NCBI GenBank assembly: GCA_963377175.1
Contig: CAUJNA010001013.1
Location: forward strand, 636,379-700,378
Direction of reading: 5' to 3'
Length of the DNA: 64,000 nucleotides
Origin: Effrenium voratum
Taxonomy: Eukaryota; Sar; Dinophyceae; Suessiales; Symbiodiniaceae
Position 1 is the first letter of the stretch. The number at the start of each line of letters is the position of its first letter. Below, piece after piece: positions 39,070 to 50,523 of the stretch. The notes beneath the pieces were generated by a model that saw only the letters and a list, made by a program, of their open reading frames with translations, was not told the origin of the DNA and made no database searches. The translations under genes were made by a program, and so were the position numbers.

Positions 39070-39640
39070 AAAATCAGGCTGGCGAGCTGCTCTGGCGGGA
39101 TACTGGCGGGATCGCCGGCGAATGCTGGCGGGCCGCTCAGGCTCGATACTGGCCGGATACTCGGCAGCATCCACCGGCAAGGGATACTCCGCGGGCTACT
39201 CGGCAGGATGGCGAGCGCGGGATACTCGGCGGGATCCACTGGCGAGCTGCTCTGGTGGGATACTTGCGGGATCCACTGGCGAGCTACTCTGGCGGGCTAC
39301 TCGGCGGGATCCACTGGCGAGCTACTCTGGGATACTCAGCGGGATACGCAGCTCTGGCGGGAAGCTGGGCGGGATCCACTGGCCAGCTGCTCTGGCGGGA
39401 TACTTGGCGGGATCCACTGGCGAGCAGCTCTGGCGGGATACTGGGCGGGATCCACTGGCGAGCAGCTCTGGCGGGATACTCGGCGGGATCCACTGGCCAG
39501 CTGCTCTGGCGGGATACTCGGCGGGATCCACTGGCGAGCTGCTCTGGCGGGATCTGGGTGGGAGGCGTGGTGTAGAAGCATCGCAGACGCGGATTCCAAC
39601 ATAAAATCTAACAACCCCTTCCTGTCGGGTGGGGAAAACA
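39070..39640 (-). repeat. 38-bp-unit repeat element, copy B (minus orientation)
   Basis: The array of GGCGAGCTGCTCTGGCGGGA-type units is the reverse complement of copy A. Its right flank (39565-39640) matches the left flank of copy A at roughly nine of ten positions, and its left end (39085-39180) matches the diverged terminal unit of copy A. Confidence 0.9.
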
Positions 39641-39869
39641 AGGGCACCACTGGGTAACTGGGTCAAGAGCATTGTCAGTTTTGGGCTTTCAAGGTATGCA
39701 TACTTCTGTACCAAATTTATAGGCTTGTAAGGCGGAATGTACCACTTATATAAGTGGTATATGACCTCCATACCTCTAAAACCCATATCTGAATAGACCC
39801 TTGCAAAAGGGATGGCTAAGGGCATGGACAAAAATGAAAAAATGCACTGGGTATTTGGTGCACCTAGAC

Positions 39870-39887
39870 AATATATATATATATAAA
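39870..39887 (+). repeat. TA dinucleotide run
   Basis: About eight AT units, 230 bp right of copy B of the 38-bp-unit element. Confidence 0.85.
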
Positions 39888-40564
39888 AGCATTAGAGCTC
39901 GACCCCTAGTTCTTGCGGGGAAACTGAGTGAGAACCTCATGTGGTTGCTACCAGAAACAATGGAACCGTCGTTTTTGGAAGAAGCCCCTTTTGGGAAATG
40001 GACTCTTTCTGGATGCCATGTAGAAAATGCAGGGGAGTTCATGTGACCCTTCATGTCCTTGTGGGTCGAAACAGCATCCTTTCCGGGTTCCATTGATGTG
40101 TGCTTTGATTGCACATGTGTTGTCCACCATGGTCACAACCAGTTACACATGTTCAAATTTGGTTGTGCAAGTGCATAAACCAAAAGCCACACAAGGAACA
40201 CATTCTAAAAAAAATGGTAACGATTCATGGCTAGGTTATAACTCAATTTGAAACACAAGTCAAAGTGGAGGAAGCCCTTTGGTCCAACAGATTCTTTATG
40301 GGGGCCCAGCCTGGGTAAAGCAAAGATGAATACAGCCCTCGTTGATTGACAGGGATGTGCCATTCTTGGGATCCAAATTTCACTCTTGGTTGAATCCGCC
40401 AGGTTAATTCATGGGCGAACATGCACTCGGGGCCACCTGTTTTAGGCAATCTTCCAAAACACATCCTGTTAACAGTCAACACATAATTCAACACATAATT
40501 CCGGACACTAAATCCGGAAGTGTTTCCAAAACACATCCACAATTCCGGAAAGTTGACTGAAATT

Positions 40565-40737
40565 GGGACCCCTTGCGTAACAGCGGATCTTGTGAATTGC
40601 CGTTGAACGCAGGGGATTGTTCGCTAGCGACTCATCGAGAAACACCCCGGCTTTCGCCTTGCCCAAGTCCATCATGCCGCTCATGAGGTTGGCAAAGAGG
40701 ATCTGCACGAGGCGTGGGAGATCCAGGGTGCCACTTA
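40565..40737 (-). pseudogene. Coding-like fragment, unidentified
   Basis: The minus frame reads LDLPRLVQILFANLMSGMMD then LGKAKAGVFLDESLANNPLR, an amphipathic or membrane-like helix followed by a basic end. It is GC-rich against AT-richer flanks. It could be an exon of a membrane protein; I cannot name it. Confidence 0.35.
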
Positions 40738-41639
40738 GTCTTCGGAGGGTTCAATCCTACACAGCGTTGGCAATAAGGCTATAATGGGGTCATGCCCCAT
40801 CTTTCAAATTATCCAGCATAAACCACACTCAGTCTCTCAAGAAAGGTGAACCTTGTTGTGCGGGCGATAACCTAGAAACTGCCCTGCGAGGACCAATTCA
40901 AACATCATTGCAACGATTCATGATTCGAGTTGTTCGCCTATGTTCGGAAACATCCATAGGCTCACATATCCGACCCCACCAGCGAAATTTAAACACCCCT
41001 CCGACCCATATTTCGCAAGTATCTGGCTTTGTCATTTAGGAGGATACCCCCTGTTTCGGGGATTTCTCATATCAAGCTGAAGGGAACCCACTCAGGGGCA
41101 AGCGCAGCCCGAATCTGGGGGCCGAAGGTGGCCAGAAGAGGAGAGAGCCTCATAGACCCAACCCAAAGAAACATTCGACAGTTGCACCCACAAGCTCTTA
41201 GGCGGCATCTGGAACACACCGAACAAATAACAATCTGTGGCGACTCTTCCGTTGCTGCCCACACTAGAATATATCATAGGTTTGGAGGATGACTCTGTTC
41301 CCTTTTTAGTCTACTCAAGGGAAGAACATATTTTTCGACCCTATGTGAAGAGTATTTGGGTTCTTTTTTTGAGGGTGCCCGTTTGAACCAAAAGGACAAC
41401 TAGCATTTTGGGGCGTCTGGATCCCAGCTGTGCCCTTTCCGTGCGGACGAGTAGCACCAAAAACACAGCGTAAGTCCGGAGGCTCGCCCTGTCAAAGGCC
41501 TGGCTCTGCTGGATGGTGCCGAAGGTTACCGCGCCTGAGAGAAACCTCAAACCGCAGGCGGCCGGGCGGTGTCCATCTTAAGGGTTGACCCTGATTCCAG
41601 GGCCACAAGGTGATGTTGGAAAAGACTACAAAAAATCAG

Positions 41640-41750
41640 TTGCCCCTTAGGGCCCCACAAATAACAGGTGATCGCGTTTTGGGGCCATGACTAAAACTGG
41701 GCCGAACAAGGGAAACTAAAAGGTCCTTTGATGTCGATTCTCTTTGGACA
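41640..41750 (+). repeat. Palindrome-core interspersed repeat, copy 6
   Basis: CCCCTTAGGGCCCC leader, AACAGGTGATCGCGTTTTGG core, CATGACTAAAACTGGGCC, AAGGGAAAC and GTCGATTC. Confidence 0.6.
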
Positions 41751-42049
41751 AGTCAGAAAAGGAATACCTGAAATAAGCCACCGGATCGGTTACGCCCAAA
41801 GAGCAGTTCTTGTATTATGTATGATAGATTTAGTCTATCCCAACACACCCAATGATTTTGGAGGAGACCCCAGCACGGTTGTCAGGCAGTTCTAAAACGC
41901 CGTGCTTTTCCAGAGGAACAAAACCAAGCAGTCACTTCTTGAGTGGATTGGCTGACAAGTCCACACTCACCATGCAGTCATTACTGGTCATGTCTGGAAG
42001 GTTGGAGTTTCAAGTCTACTTACTAAAATGCTTGGTAATTTACTCAGGT

Positions 42050-42180
42050 TTGCGAACTTTTGGATCTCCCAAAAAAAAGTTCGCGAAGGTTTGCGAACCC
42101 CATTTTGAGTTTGCGAACCCGGCCAGGCATTGCGAACTGTGAGTCGAACCCGTAACAGGTTTGCGAACCTGTGCGGATCG
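42050..42180 (+). repeat. Spaced TTTGCGAACC motifs
   Basis: Seven occurrences of a GCGAAC core, five as GTTTGCGAAC, at irregular spacing of about 14-30 bp. GGTTTGCGAACC is close to a palindrome. Confidence 0.65.
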
Positions 42181-43162
42181 TCATTGCCTGCCCGCCCCCC
42201 CCGAGTGGTGACCACTGCCCTGAGTAATCCACAGAGCCTTCCTTGTTCCCTTGCCAAACGATGGTACGGAATCCTCAGCTTTGGCCCGACCAAAATTTAT
42301 GTCTTTGATTTTGGTCCATTATAAACTTGAACATGTCCTTTAACAGGGAACCCACCAGAGAGTCCTTTTAAAGAAAACTAGTCTTCCAGGACCCCTCAGT
42401 CAGGTTCCATGTTTGTGGAAAAAGAGGCAAATCAAATTTCAAACGAGTTTGGAGCGCAATCCATGGTGAACCTCCAAATCAAACACACATATGAGACACA
42501 TATCAATGCACGTTCAGGGTTTGGTGGATACATGAATCATATCGAAAGAGATTCCAGTCCGACAGTCTGTCGTTCTCTTGATGGCTTGAGCGCTCCACAT
42601 GGGCGCAACGATCATCATAGGCATCAACATGAAAGCCATCTGCACAACGCCTGGCAAAAGGTGCGACTGTGGCCAATGGCTTTTCCCCAACAGCGGCAGG
42701 GCGGGTGCTGATTTGAGGGTACCCTTGTCAGGCTGCTTTCAAGGGAACCACACGGAAAAGCTTGGCATTGTGTGGTCCCTGGCTCTGAAGGTTGCACGTG
42801 AGTGTTTTATTTCAACCATTGATGGGGCGACCTGGGGGATACTTCTTGGGCTTGGATTGCACCATGCAACATTTGCCCGGCAGAACCCAAAGGTGGTGTG
42901 AGCAATCGGCTCTAAACCCCTCGAAAACAGAACTGGTGCCAACAGAACGGCAAACATGACGTTTTTTAGTGAATCTTAGGCCTCATGTGCGAGGTGTGTG
43001 TTTGGGGGCGCTTTTCGGCTCTGGGCGCAATGTCGGAGTTGCCTTTGTGTCTATTATAATGTTAGCACTTGATTAATAAAGGCCCCCCCCCCGGACAATG
43101 GAAGCGCCAAAACAATGGGGGTGCACTTTTGGGACGTCCGAACAATGGAGGATTTTGGGGTC

Positions 43163-43365
43163 CAATTCTACTTTAGTATTGCAGCCACTTCCTTTTTGCA
43201 ATTCTACTTTAGTATTGCAGCCACTTCCTTTTTGCAATTCCACTTTAGTATTGCAACCACTTCTTCCTGAGCAGACTTTTTGGAATACTACTTTAGTATT
43301 GCAACCACTTCTTCCTGAGCAGACTTTTTGGAATACTACTTTAGTATTGCAACCACTTCCCTTCA
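43163..43365 (+). repeat. 36/49-bp tandem units with TACTTTAGTATTGCA
   Basis: Five units share ACTTTAGTATTGCAACCACT. The first two are 36 bp and the next two about 48-49 bp, because a CTGAGCAGACTTTTTGG segment was gained or lost. Confidence 0.85.
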
Positions 43366-43435
43366 GTTCTTTCTGTAGCCATTCAAAGGGGTGTGCCTTT
43401 CAGCCAGGGAGGGCTTGAGCTAGAATGAAACCAGG

Positions 43436-43735
43436 GGATGCTTTTAAGCAAGTGGGCCACCAATTGAAAGGGGATGCTTTTAAGCAAGTGGGCCACCAAT
43501 TGAAAGGGGAATGCTTTTGAGTAAAGCAACTGATAGCTTATTTTCTGGGAGGGGGGGCTGGGGGCTTGCAACTATTGTGGTCCCCTGAAACAATGGCATT
43601 ATTGTGGTTCAGTGGGGTCTGTGAAGGGTACCCTTGTCCTGATTGTTTTTTTTTTTTTTTTTTTAAACACGGTTTAATAAAGAGTTTGCAGTTTCAGGGC
43701 TGGGGATGGTTTTCAATTTCTGAGGTTTCAGCTGG
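43436..43735 (+). repeat. Duplicated block, copy 1
   Basis: Two sub-repeats of about 33 bp (GCTTTTAAGCAAGTGGGCC) are followed by a G-run, GGGTACCCTTGTCCTGATTG, a T run of about 19 (43648-43664), GTTTAATAAAGAGTTTGCAG and TTTCAGGGCTGGGGATGG. Copy 2 follows about 330 bp downstream. Confidence 0.9.
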
Positions 43736-43762
43736 CTTTGGGTTCTGTGGTTGAGCAACCAA

Positions 43763-44097
43763 GTGAAAGGGGAATGCTTTGAAGCAAGTGGGCCACCAAT
43801 TGAAAGGGGATGCTTTTAAGCAAGTGGGCCACCAAATGAAAGGGGATGCTTTTAAGCAAGTGGGCCACCAATTGAAAGGGGAATGCTTTTGAGTAAAGCA
43901 ACTGATAGCTTATTTTCTGGGAGGGGGGGCTGGGGGCTTGCAACTATTGTGGTCCCCTGAAACAATGACATTACTGTGGTTCAGTGGGGTCTGTGAGGGG
44001 TACCCTTGTCCTGATTGTTTGTTTGCACTTTTTTAACACGGTTTAATAAAGAGTTTGCAGTTTCAGGGCTGGGGATGGTTTTCAAATTTCTGAGGTA
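43763..44097 (+). repeat. Duplicated block, copy 2
   Basis: Repeats copy 1 in the same order with three sub-repeats instead of two. In place of the T run it has TTTGTTTGCACTTTTTT, so the homopolymer expanded in copy 1 or shrank in copy 2. Confidence 0.9.
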
Positions 44098-44524
44098 GAC
44101 AATCTTCAGATTGGTTGAGGCCAGTTTTTGATGGAGCTTCAGGTGTGATTGTTTGGGCATGTTTGTGAATTTGTTTGCATTTGGTATGGGGTCAACATGG
44201 ATTTTGGGTGATTGTTTGGGGGGGGGGAGGTGTTTTTTAATTAACATTGATTTGTGGAGATTTTTTTTGGAATTCCCCCCCCCCCCCGGGCAAAACAACT
44301 TTCAATTATTCTGGCCCCCCTAAACAATGGGTGCGAACCAGAATAAGGAAAAACACTTGCCATTATTGAAGCCGGTTGATTAATCAAGTGTTAACATTAG
44401 TCTATGGTGCTTTTTCCATAGCCTGCCAAACGTCGAAAAGAGCGACGCTGGGCAGCAGCGTCAAGTATGAAGTGAAATAGTTTGTGTTGACTGTCAACAC
44501 TTGATGTCAGCACCCAGTTGCTTC

Positions 44525-44640
44525 TATACGTTGGCTGGCTAGAATGCTTCAGCAGCTCGGCTGCGTTTGCCACTTCTGCGGACAGTTGCATGGAGCTAAT
44601 CCAGGGGCAGCGCAGCTCCATTTCTGCCAAGGCTTTCGAA
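44525..44640 (-). pseudogene. Coding-like fragment, unidentified
   Basis: The minus frame reads LAEMELRCPWISSMQLSAEV then ANAAELLKHSSQPTYRS. It is helical and GC-rich, with no recognisable motif and no adjoining exon. Confidence 0.3.
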
Positions 44641-44644
44641 TTGT

Positions 44645-44850
44645 CGCAATGGGGTCACTAGTGAGACCACAAACTGCTAATACACGAGACACAGGGCTTG
44701 GTTTTGTTGTAGTGGGGTCGCTATAGAGGGAAACCACCATCTCAAAATGTCTTGGTTTTGCTGGTCACTGGTGAAACCACACACCCAAAACGCTGATACG
44801 CACGGCCAACGGCTTTTGGTGTTGTTGTGGTGGGGTCGCCAGTGACAGGA
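44645..44850 (+). repeat. Two diverged tandem units of about 110 bp
   Basis: GTCACTAGTGAGACCACA, TGCTAATACACGA and TTGTTGTAGTGGGGTCGC recur about 110 bp later as GTCACTGGTGAAACCACA, CGCTGATACGCACG and TTGTTGTGGTGGGGTCGC. Confidence 0.75.
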
Positions 44851-46486
44851 ACCCAAAATGAGCCCTCAGCAAATGTCCCATTCCAACAAAAGCAGGTTTC
44901 GTTTAAAACTTAAAACTGACTCAAACACGCTCAACATGGAAGAACTCCCAGGACCAGTAAACAACGGATGTAATTACAAAGCCCTTGGAGCTTGGGTCAG
45001 ACTGCAAAGCCCTGAATTTTGTGGGCACCGCCGGCAAATACACATGCTTCATCTTCCTTTTAGCCAGCCCTTACACACTCACAACTTTCGCACACAACTT
45101 TCACGACCTCCATCGCTTTTGCGGAGGGCAACGCAAGGACCAACAGGTATCTGAATGCAAGGCCCTTTCGGACGACTCGCATATGGACCACGCAAGGGGA
45201 GATCTGGTCGTTCCGCCTTGGACACATGAGAATGCCCAGATATTTCTTCTGATAGGATTGTCCAGGCCTGTTAGCCAAAATACCCATGCCCATGCTCCAT
45301 GCCCCACACATCCCGGCGCCTGTCACCATACGGAAGGTCACTTCGATGGCCTTAGGCAGGGACGACGATTTGACAAAACATGGTTTCCACTCACTACTAG
45401 GGAAAATATACACGCCTTGTAGTGGCAGTGTCTCTATAATAGCTGCATCTCCCGTTAGACCCCTACGGTGCTGCATCTAGGATGCTGTTCCACTATCACC
45501 CAGGGAAAGGGGCAGAGGCACCGGAACCATGTTGCCCATGTCGAAAGGCGCAAAGAGACGTGCCGGAAGTGCCTCATGCTCTGAAAAAAGGCCGCAACGC
45601 TGCTTGATGCACCAACATGGAATCCAAACAAACACAATTCAGAGATTTGAGTGTGTCTTAACATGGGGAGAGGACGCACAAACTGGTGGTTATCCTGTTG
45701 GTGTCCTTTTCGAGCCATGGCAAAAGGGTGGTTTTTAGAAAAAACGCATATGTTTGAGGAACTTCCTTTTAGGGATCCCTTGCTAGGGCTGTTACTTTGC
45801 CAAGCCAAAAGACGTTTTGTGACGCAAGACGCTTGGAGTAAGTCTAATGGCAACCTCTTCTTTCCAAATGGTCCCTTGTGTGATTCGGTTCGGTCACACC
45901 GAAGACCATGGTATGCGGCTCAAAGGCGACTGTGCAGGTCCTAGATTCGGGTGAAGTCACATTCGCCTGGATTCACCCGGGTTACAACCCATAAAAGCAA
46001 GTACCCTTATCGGAGTTCTTGTTTGCGCGGGTTGTACTATGTTGCAATCCCTAAAGGGGGTGGTCCAAGTGAGGGCTAAGGCTCCCTAAGGACCCCCCGA
46101 AACACTCTGGAACCCAAAGTTCCCTAAGGCTCTTAACTACCCATTGTACCTACACCCTTTCGGGATTCGATTCTGCAATAATATAAACCTGGCTTAATCC
46201 AACCTCCTAATCCGGCCTTGACCTTCTGGTGCCCAATCCATCCGTTTGATTGAATTATCTGGAACCGACAAAGATTCGCCAAATGCCACAACTTGACAAT
46301 AAACGCGCTTGAGTGAGTCACAATCAAACAGCTGGTGAGCTGGAAAAAAAACCCGTATTAAAACTCTTATCCCAGGATGTTTTCATTGCAAATCCAAGCG
46401 GCGGTCTTCATAAGAGTGAGGTCCCCCAAAAACATGCCCCTTGAGTGTATGAGGTCTCAGGTGTGTACACCGCTGCAAATTGTTGT
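44851..46486. other. No supported gene
   Basis: Frames of 130-145 codons are open on both strands at 44.98-45.48 kb, which argues against either being a gene. Nothing else is seen. Confidence 0.5.
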
Positions 46487-46712
46487 TGCTGGCTGCTGCT
46501 GCTGGCTGCTGGCTGCTGCTGCTGCTGCTGGCTGCTGCTGCTGCTGCTGGCTGCTGCTGCGGCTGCTGCTGCTGGCTGCTGCTGCTGCTGCTGGGTGCTG
46601 GCTGCTGGGTGCTGGCTGCTGCTGGCTGCTGCTGGCTGCTGCGGCTGCTGCTGGCTGCTGCTGCTGCGGCTGCTGCTGCTGGCTGCTGCTGCTGCTGCTG
46701 GCTGCTGCAACT
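46487..46712 (+). repeat. CTG/GCTGCTGCTG microsatellite
   Basis: About 225 bp of CTG with GG and CGG interruptions, open in several frames (poly-Ala, poly-Leu, poly-Cys, poly-Gln). Repeats of this kind can be coding, but nothing around it supports a gene. Confidence 0.95.
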
Positions 46713-46784
46713 CATTGCTGGGATCTGCAGAAACAAAGAAAATGCAAACTACAGACATGGGCCACTCCTGATCCAAGGCATCTA

Positions 46785-46830
46785 CGACTTGCGCGCGACT
46801 TGCGCGCGACTTGCGCGCGACTTGCGCGAA
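46785..46830 (+). repeat. 11-bp repeat GACTTGCGCGC
   Basis: Four perfect head-to-tail copies. Variants (CACTTGCGCTT, TACTTGCGCGG) reappear at 46960-47020 on the other side of the GAT tract. Confidence 0.9.
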
Positions 46831-46864
46831 AATTTAGCAATCTTCCGGACTCTTTCGACCATGC

Positions 46865-46923
<59 letters not shown>

Positions 46924-46948
46924 GTGATGGTGATGATGATGATGATGA
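46865..46948 (+). repeat. GAT microsatellite
   Basis: About 27 GAT triplets with two GGT interruptions; read as poly-Asp or poly-Met. Confidence 0.97.
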
Positions 46949-49736
46949 ATCATCACTGCGTCACTTGCGCTTCACTTGCGCTTTACTTGCGCGGCCCCAT
47001 GTTTGACTTGCGCGGCCGCTCCTGCAACACACTCCTGCCATTCAAATTACAAGCGGCGGTGCAGCTAATTTGATAGGTCCAAAAGACCTGGGATCATGCC
47101 TTACATTGACACATACAACGGGTTTCTTTTTTCGACTCTGGTCTCACTACGGTCTAACATCAGGCCGGATACGCAAGCATCTTACACCTGCTTGTGGTTC
47201 GGCCCGCCTAACCTTCCCTTACTCGGACTTTTATTGCAGCTGTGGGGCAACCACATTGCACAAGAAATTGACATGTAGCAATATTGACGAAACAACAAGG
47301 CTAGACACTTTGTATTGGCTCCATTATTTGGCACCTTTTCCACGTACCAACTTTACTTTTGACAGGCTCAGGCCCGGGCAGCTTTCTTGTAGTTGGACCT
47401 CGGGCTGGAATAGGGCGATGAAAACCGACTCGGGCTTGAGCTTGCAGCAACACATACGATCACTTGGTCAATGACCTGCCAACACATGTGACTAAGGGAA
47501 AAGCCGCCAGGAAAAAGCAAGTAAAGTGTGTCCACTGGCTGGGTGAGTACTTGTTGTTTATTGGTGAAGAAACCATGTTGCAAACAAAGCTGAAGGTGAA
47601 AAGGTCACAAAGTGCATGCAAACTAAGAGCCAATGGACGATGTATAGCGCAATTGGAGTTTGGGCCGTGTAGAACCAGTAGAGTATTACGCTTCATTGTT
47701 TGCGTCAATTTTAAGGCTGACAAGAATGCAAGTCTTGATCGGGCGTTTCGGAAACCCATGTATTCCCAGGATCCTGCGCTCTTTTCAGAGCCAATCAGCC
47801 ATAGAGCAATTGGGTGTTGGACCTAGGTCCTTGATGGCCCCCAAAAAGCCGGTAGTAGTGACTTGTCACCAGGCTGCAATGTCTCCCCTTGGCTCTGAAG
47901 CTATGTCATGCTGCGTTCCAAAGGCCCTGATACGGATTGTGTGTGTATGTGTGTGTGTGAGAGAAAGACCCCTGGAAAAGGGAAAAGCCAAAGGAATTGA
48001 CCAACCAGCTGGAAACGAGTAATGCAAGATGCCACTGACAAAGTGACACTCACCAATCACCAACCGGTATTGATGGAGTCTAGCCCAAAGAGTCAAAAGA
48101 GCGGCCGAATCCCCCAACGTGCAGACACTGGCTTGAAGCCGGATGCCTTGCCTACTTGGATGTTCAACCAATTTTGTAAGCATGCTATACCAATGATTAT
48201 ATCATCTGGTTTGAAAATGCAACTAATGCTGCGAAACCCAAGGAGGGTCTCCGAGGAAGCTAGACCCGAACTTTTTCGGAACCCGGTAAGGCCAACAGCG
48301 GCAACCGGGCCGGGCCAAGTCGCGGGGAAGCTGCTATAGCCGATAAGCACATACTTTCTGCCCTGAACAACCAGCATGCGGTTGGGTACTTCAACAGGAA
48401 GATTAATGATACCTCTCTACAGATTAACACAGAACCCCGAACACCGCATGTGTAGACAAAGTTCCTTTTGGGGGACCCTCTTGTTTGGCTTCCTTCTGTA
48501 AATTTGTAAGGTCCCGTAATTTTCTCACCCAAAAAGGCCTTGGTAAGCCACGAAAGGGAATCCTGTTGATGTATAGCATCCATGCCTCTGGCCTGAGGCT
48601 TGAAAACCATGTGTTTGGTAGGTTGCTAAAGGCTGTCTTGGTCGGAAACATGTTTGGGTTCTGAGCAAGGTATATCCAACCAGTAACTCTAAACTCTGAA
48701 TGTCTGAAAGTCTTTGGGAAAACAAAGACACACACACACACCAATTCAGCGAATGCAATCCACGAATTTATGAATCAGGGCTGCACAAGGGCGATTCAGA
48801 CCGCCCAGGTTCCCATCTCTAAGGTTCGCTCCAAATGACGTGGTCAAGAACCTGCCGGGAGAGGCCATCGCACGTGAGGATACTTTGTGGCAGGACGGTC
48901 CCACGGCCAAACATGAGCAATGAAGCAATGGACTAGAGGCTCAGTCTAAGAAACCAGCACAGGAGATTCCACCGGATTTGTCTTTGCTTGTGGCAGATGG
49001 TTAGCCAGTTTTCGGCAGAGATTCCTGCAGTTGGTTTCTATGATTCAGGCCAAAATGTCGTGCATTTTCATAAGTTGTTCAGCCTTTGATTCTAACGGCT
49101 CTCTGCCACCTATATATATATATATATGTATAGGTACGTATGCATACAGGGGGAACCGGGATCAGTTTTCCGTTGACATTCACTCAAACCACGCCACCAA
49201 CAGGATACCCGGCCTTTATTTCAAAACTTGGTCTCTATCTCTGTGGGCCTCTACGGTGCCAAGAAAGTCCTGCAATTATGATGTCTGATGTCATGTCTGG
49301 AGTTGTGTCTGAAATCATGTCTGAGATTATGTCCAAGCTCCCAGGTTGCAAGCCATTCTCTCACAAACTCAAGTGATGCAAGTTACAAATGAGACTGTCC
49401 ACAAAAGGGAACCGCAATTTAAGGGGGACTCCATGTCACTACACCTGGGCTCTGCGAGGTCTTCGTGGCCTAAGCCTCCCAAACAGCTCTCCCTCTTCCC
49501 CAGCACACTGCGTGCTCTCTTTTTGCGAGTTGGCTCTGCCAAAACTTGCTCAGGCCTAGCAACCTACAACACAGCAGCGAAAGGCACAGTTCGGCAACAT
49601 GTGTGTGTGTCACCATAGGGTGCCAGCCCTAAGTTCCAAGCTGTGAGTTAGTGCTTCAGCACATCAAGTATCAGCTGCAGTTCTCAAGCATCCATCATAA
49701 ATCATGCCAAACCATGCCAAACCATGCCTTAACATC
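46949..49736. other. No supported gene; transition to the genic part
   Basis: The last phrases of the left-hand repeat type (GGGAACC with AAGGGGGA) appear near 49.4 kb. Beyond that the sequence is gene-like. No exon with matching splice sites was found here. Confidence 0.5.
49112..49130 (+). repeat. TA dinucleotide run
   Basis: About nine AT units, followed by GTATAGGTACGTATGCATAC, a partly palindromic stretch. Confidence 0.85.
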
Positions 49737-50192
49737 TCACCGCTGCAGTGCGCCTAGCGACAGTGTTGAGCTCTCAGACTCCCCCTCTGAGCTTGAGCTC
49801 GCGGAAGCAGGGGACTGCTCTGCCTGCTTGTCTGCCACTTTCGGCGAAGCTTCAGATTGGAGGAAAAGGGATGATGAGGAACTGGACAAGGAAGCCAAGG
49901 AAGCACTTGAGGCTGAGTCAGCATCAGAGCCCTCTTGATTGTCTGATGCCACCCACGTCCAGCCAACGCCATGGTTGCGCTGCAGGATCTGCCTTGCAAG
50001 AAAACTCACCCCCGCAAAAGAAGGAAAGAAAACAACAGACCTGTTACTCACAAAACTCTTCCGCCACTGCTTCCAACTGAACACAGCGTCCCAGACTGCC
50101 ATTCTTTGTCCGAGCTGCTTCCCCTCTGGCCCCAGGCCAAGCGCAAACAGCAGAAGGCCCATCACCGCAGCCCCCGCCACCGAAGTGGTCAT
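49737..50192 (-). CDS. Small two-exon protein, one hydrophobic segment and Ser-rich tail
   Basis: Unrecognised. Exon 1 is 50192-50052 and exon 2 is 49979-49737 with a TGA stop; the 72-nt intron has a GTGAGT donor and a CTGCAG acceptor and joins in phase 0. The 127-residue product begins MTTSVAGAAVMGLLLFALGL, a probable membrane segment at about residues 4-20, then a short basic stretch (WKQWRK) and from about residue 58 a Ser/Ala/Glu-rich low-complexity tail. The frame stays open upstream of the ATG (FLIATCAGNS) as far as a TGA, so the protein might start or splice in slightly earlier; a CAG lies 8 nt before the ATG and could be a trans-splice acceptor. It lies 330 nt downstream of the 12-exon gene, in the same direction. 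Confidence 0.55.
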   Translation of the reverse strand: MTTSVAGAAVMGLLLFALGLGPEGKQLGQRMAVWDAVFSWKQWRKSFVSNRSVVFFPSFAGVSFLARQILQRNHGVGWTWVASDNQEGSDADSASSASLASLSSSSSSLFLQSEASPKVADKQAEQSPASASSSSEGESESSTLSLGALQR

Positions 50193-50523
50193 GCTGTTGC
50201 CTGCGCACGTGGCAATCAGAAACCATCATGCATGCGGCACGCGATTTGCTCATTAATCATCTGAGTCAGACAAGGCCAGTCGGGCAGCTAACCTCACACC
50301 TCAACAAGTAAGTCAGTAAGTCTCAATATGAGTGTCCGGAATCAGGGGTACACATCTCGTTGACAAGCGATCAATGGCTGGAGTTGGGTCAACAGCTGTG
50401 CGACACAAAACACTTGGGCAGCAAGCACAAATCAATGACTCTTCCAGTTACTGCATGCGCAGCTGCAAGGAAACATTTTTTCTCCCATCAGGCTCCGGCA
50501 GCTGCGCTGCTATGGCGTCCGTG
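50193..50523. other. Intergenic spacer between two minus-strand genes
   Basis: 330 bp after the TAG of the 12-exon gene. It must hold that gene's 3' UTR and the trans-splice acceptor of the next gene; no repeat or polyadenylation signal stands out. Confidence 0.5.

Larger units (their letters stand above)
39641..43162. other. No supported gene
   Basis: Holds the 40.6-kb coding-like fragment, palindrome-core copy 6 and the GCGAAC motif cluster. An open plus frame at 41.03-41.29 kb (RNIRQLHPQALRRHLEHTEQ) is the best other candidate but is overlapped by open minus frames. Confidence 0.5.

Noticed and set aside
44985..45476. Opposed frames of about 140 codons on both strands
   Set aside because: Mutually overlapping, no recognisable domain, and the flanks carry the same repeat phrases as the rest of the gene-poor half.
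46377..47006. 209-codon plus frame with poly-Ala/Leu/Cys and poly-Asp
   Set aside because: Made almost wholly of CTG and GAT repeats that are open in several frames on both strands.
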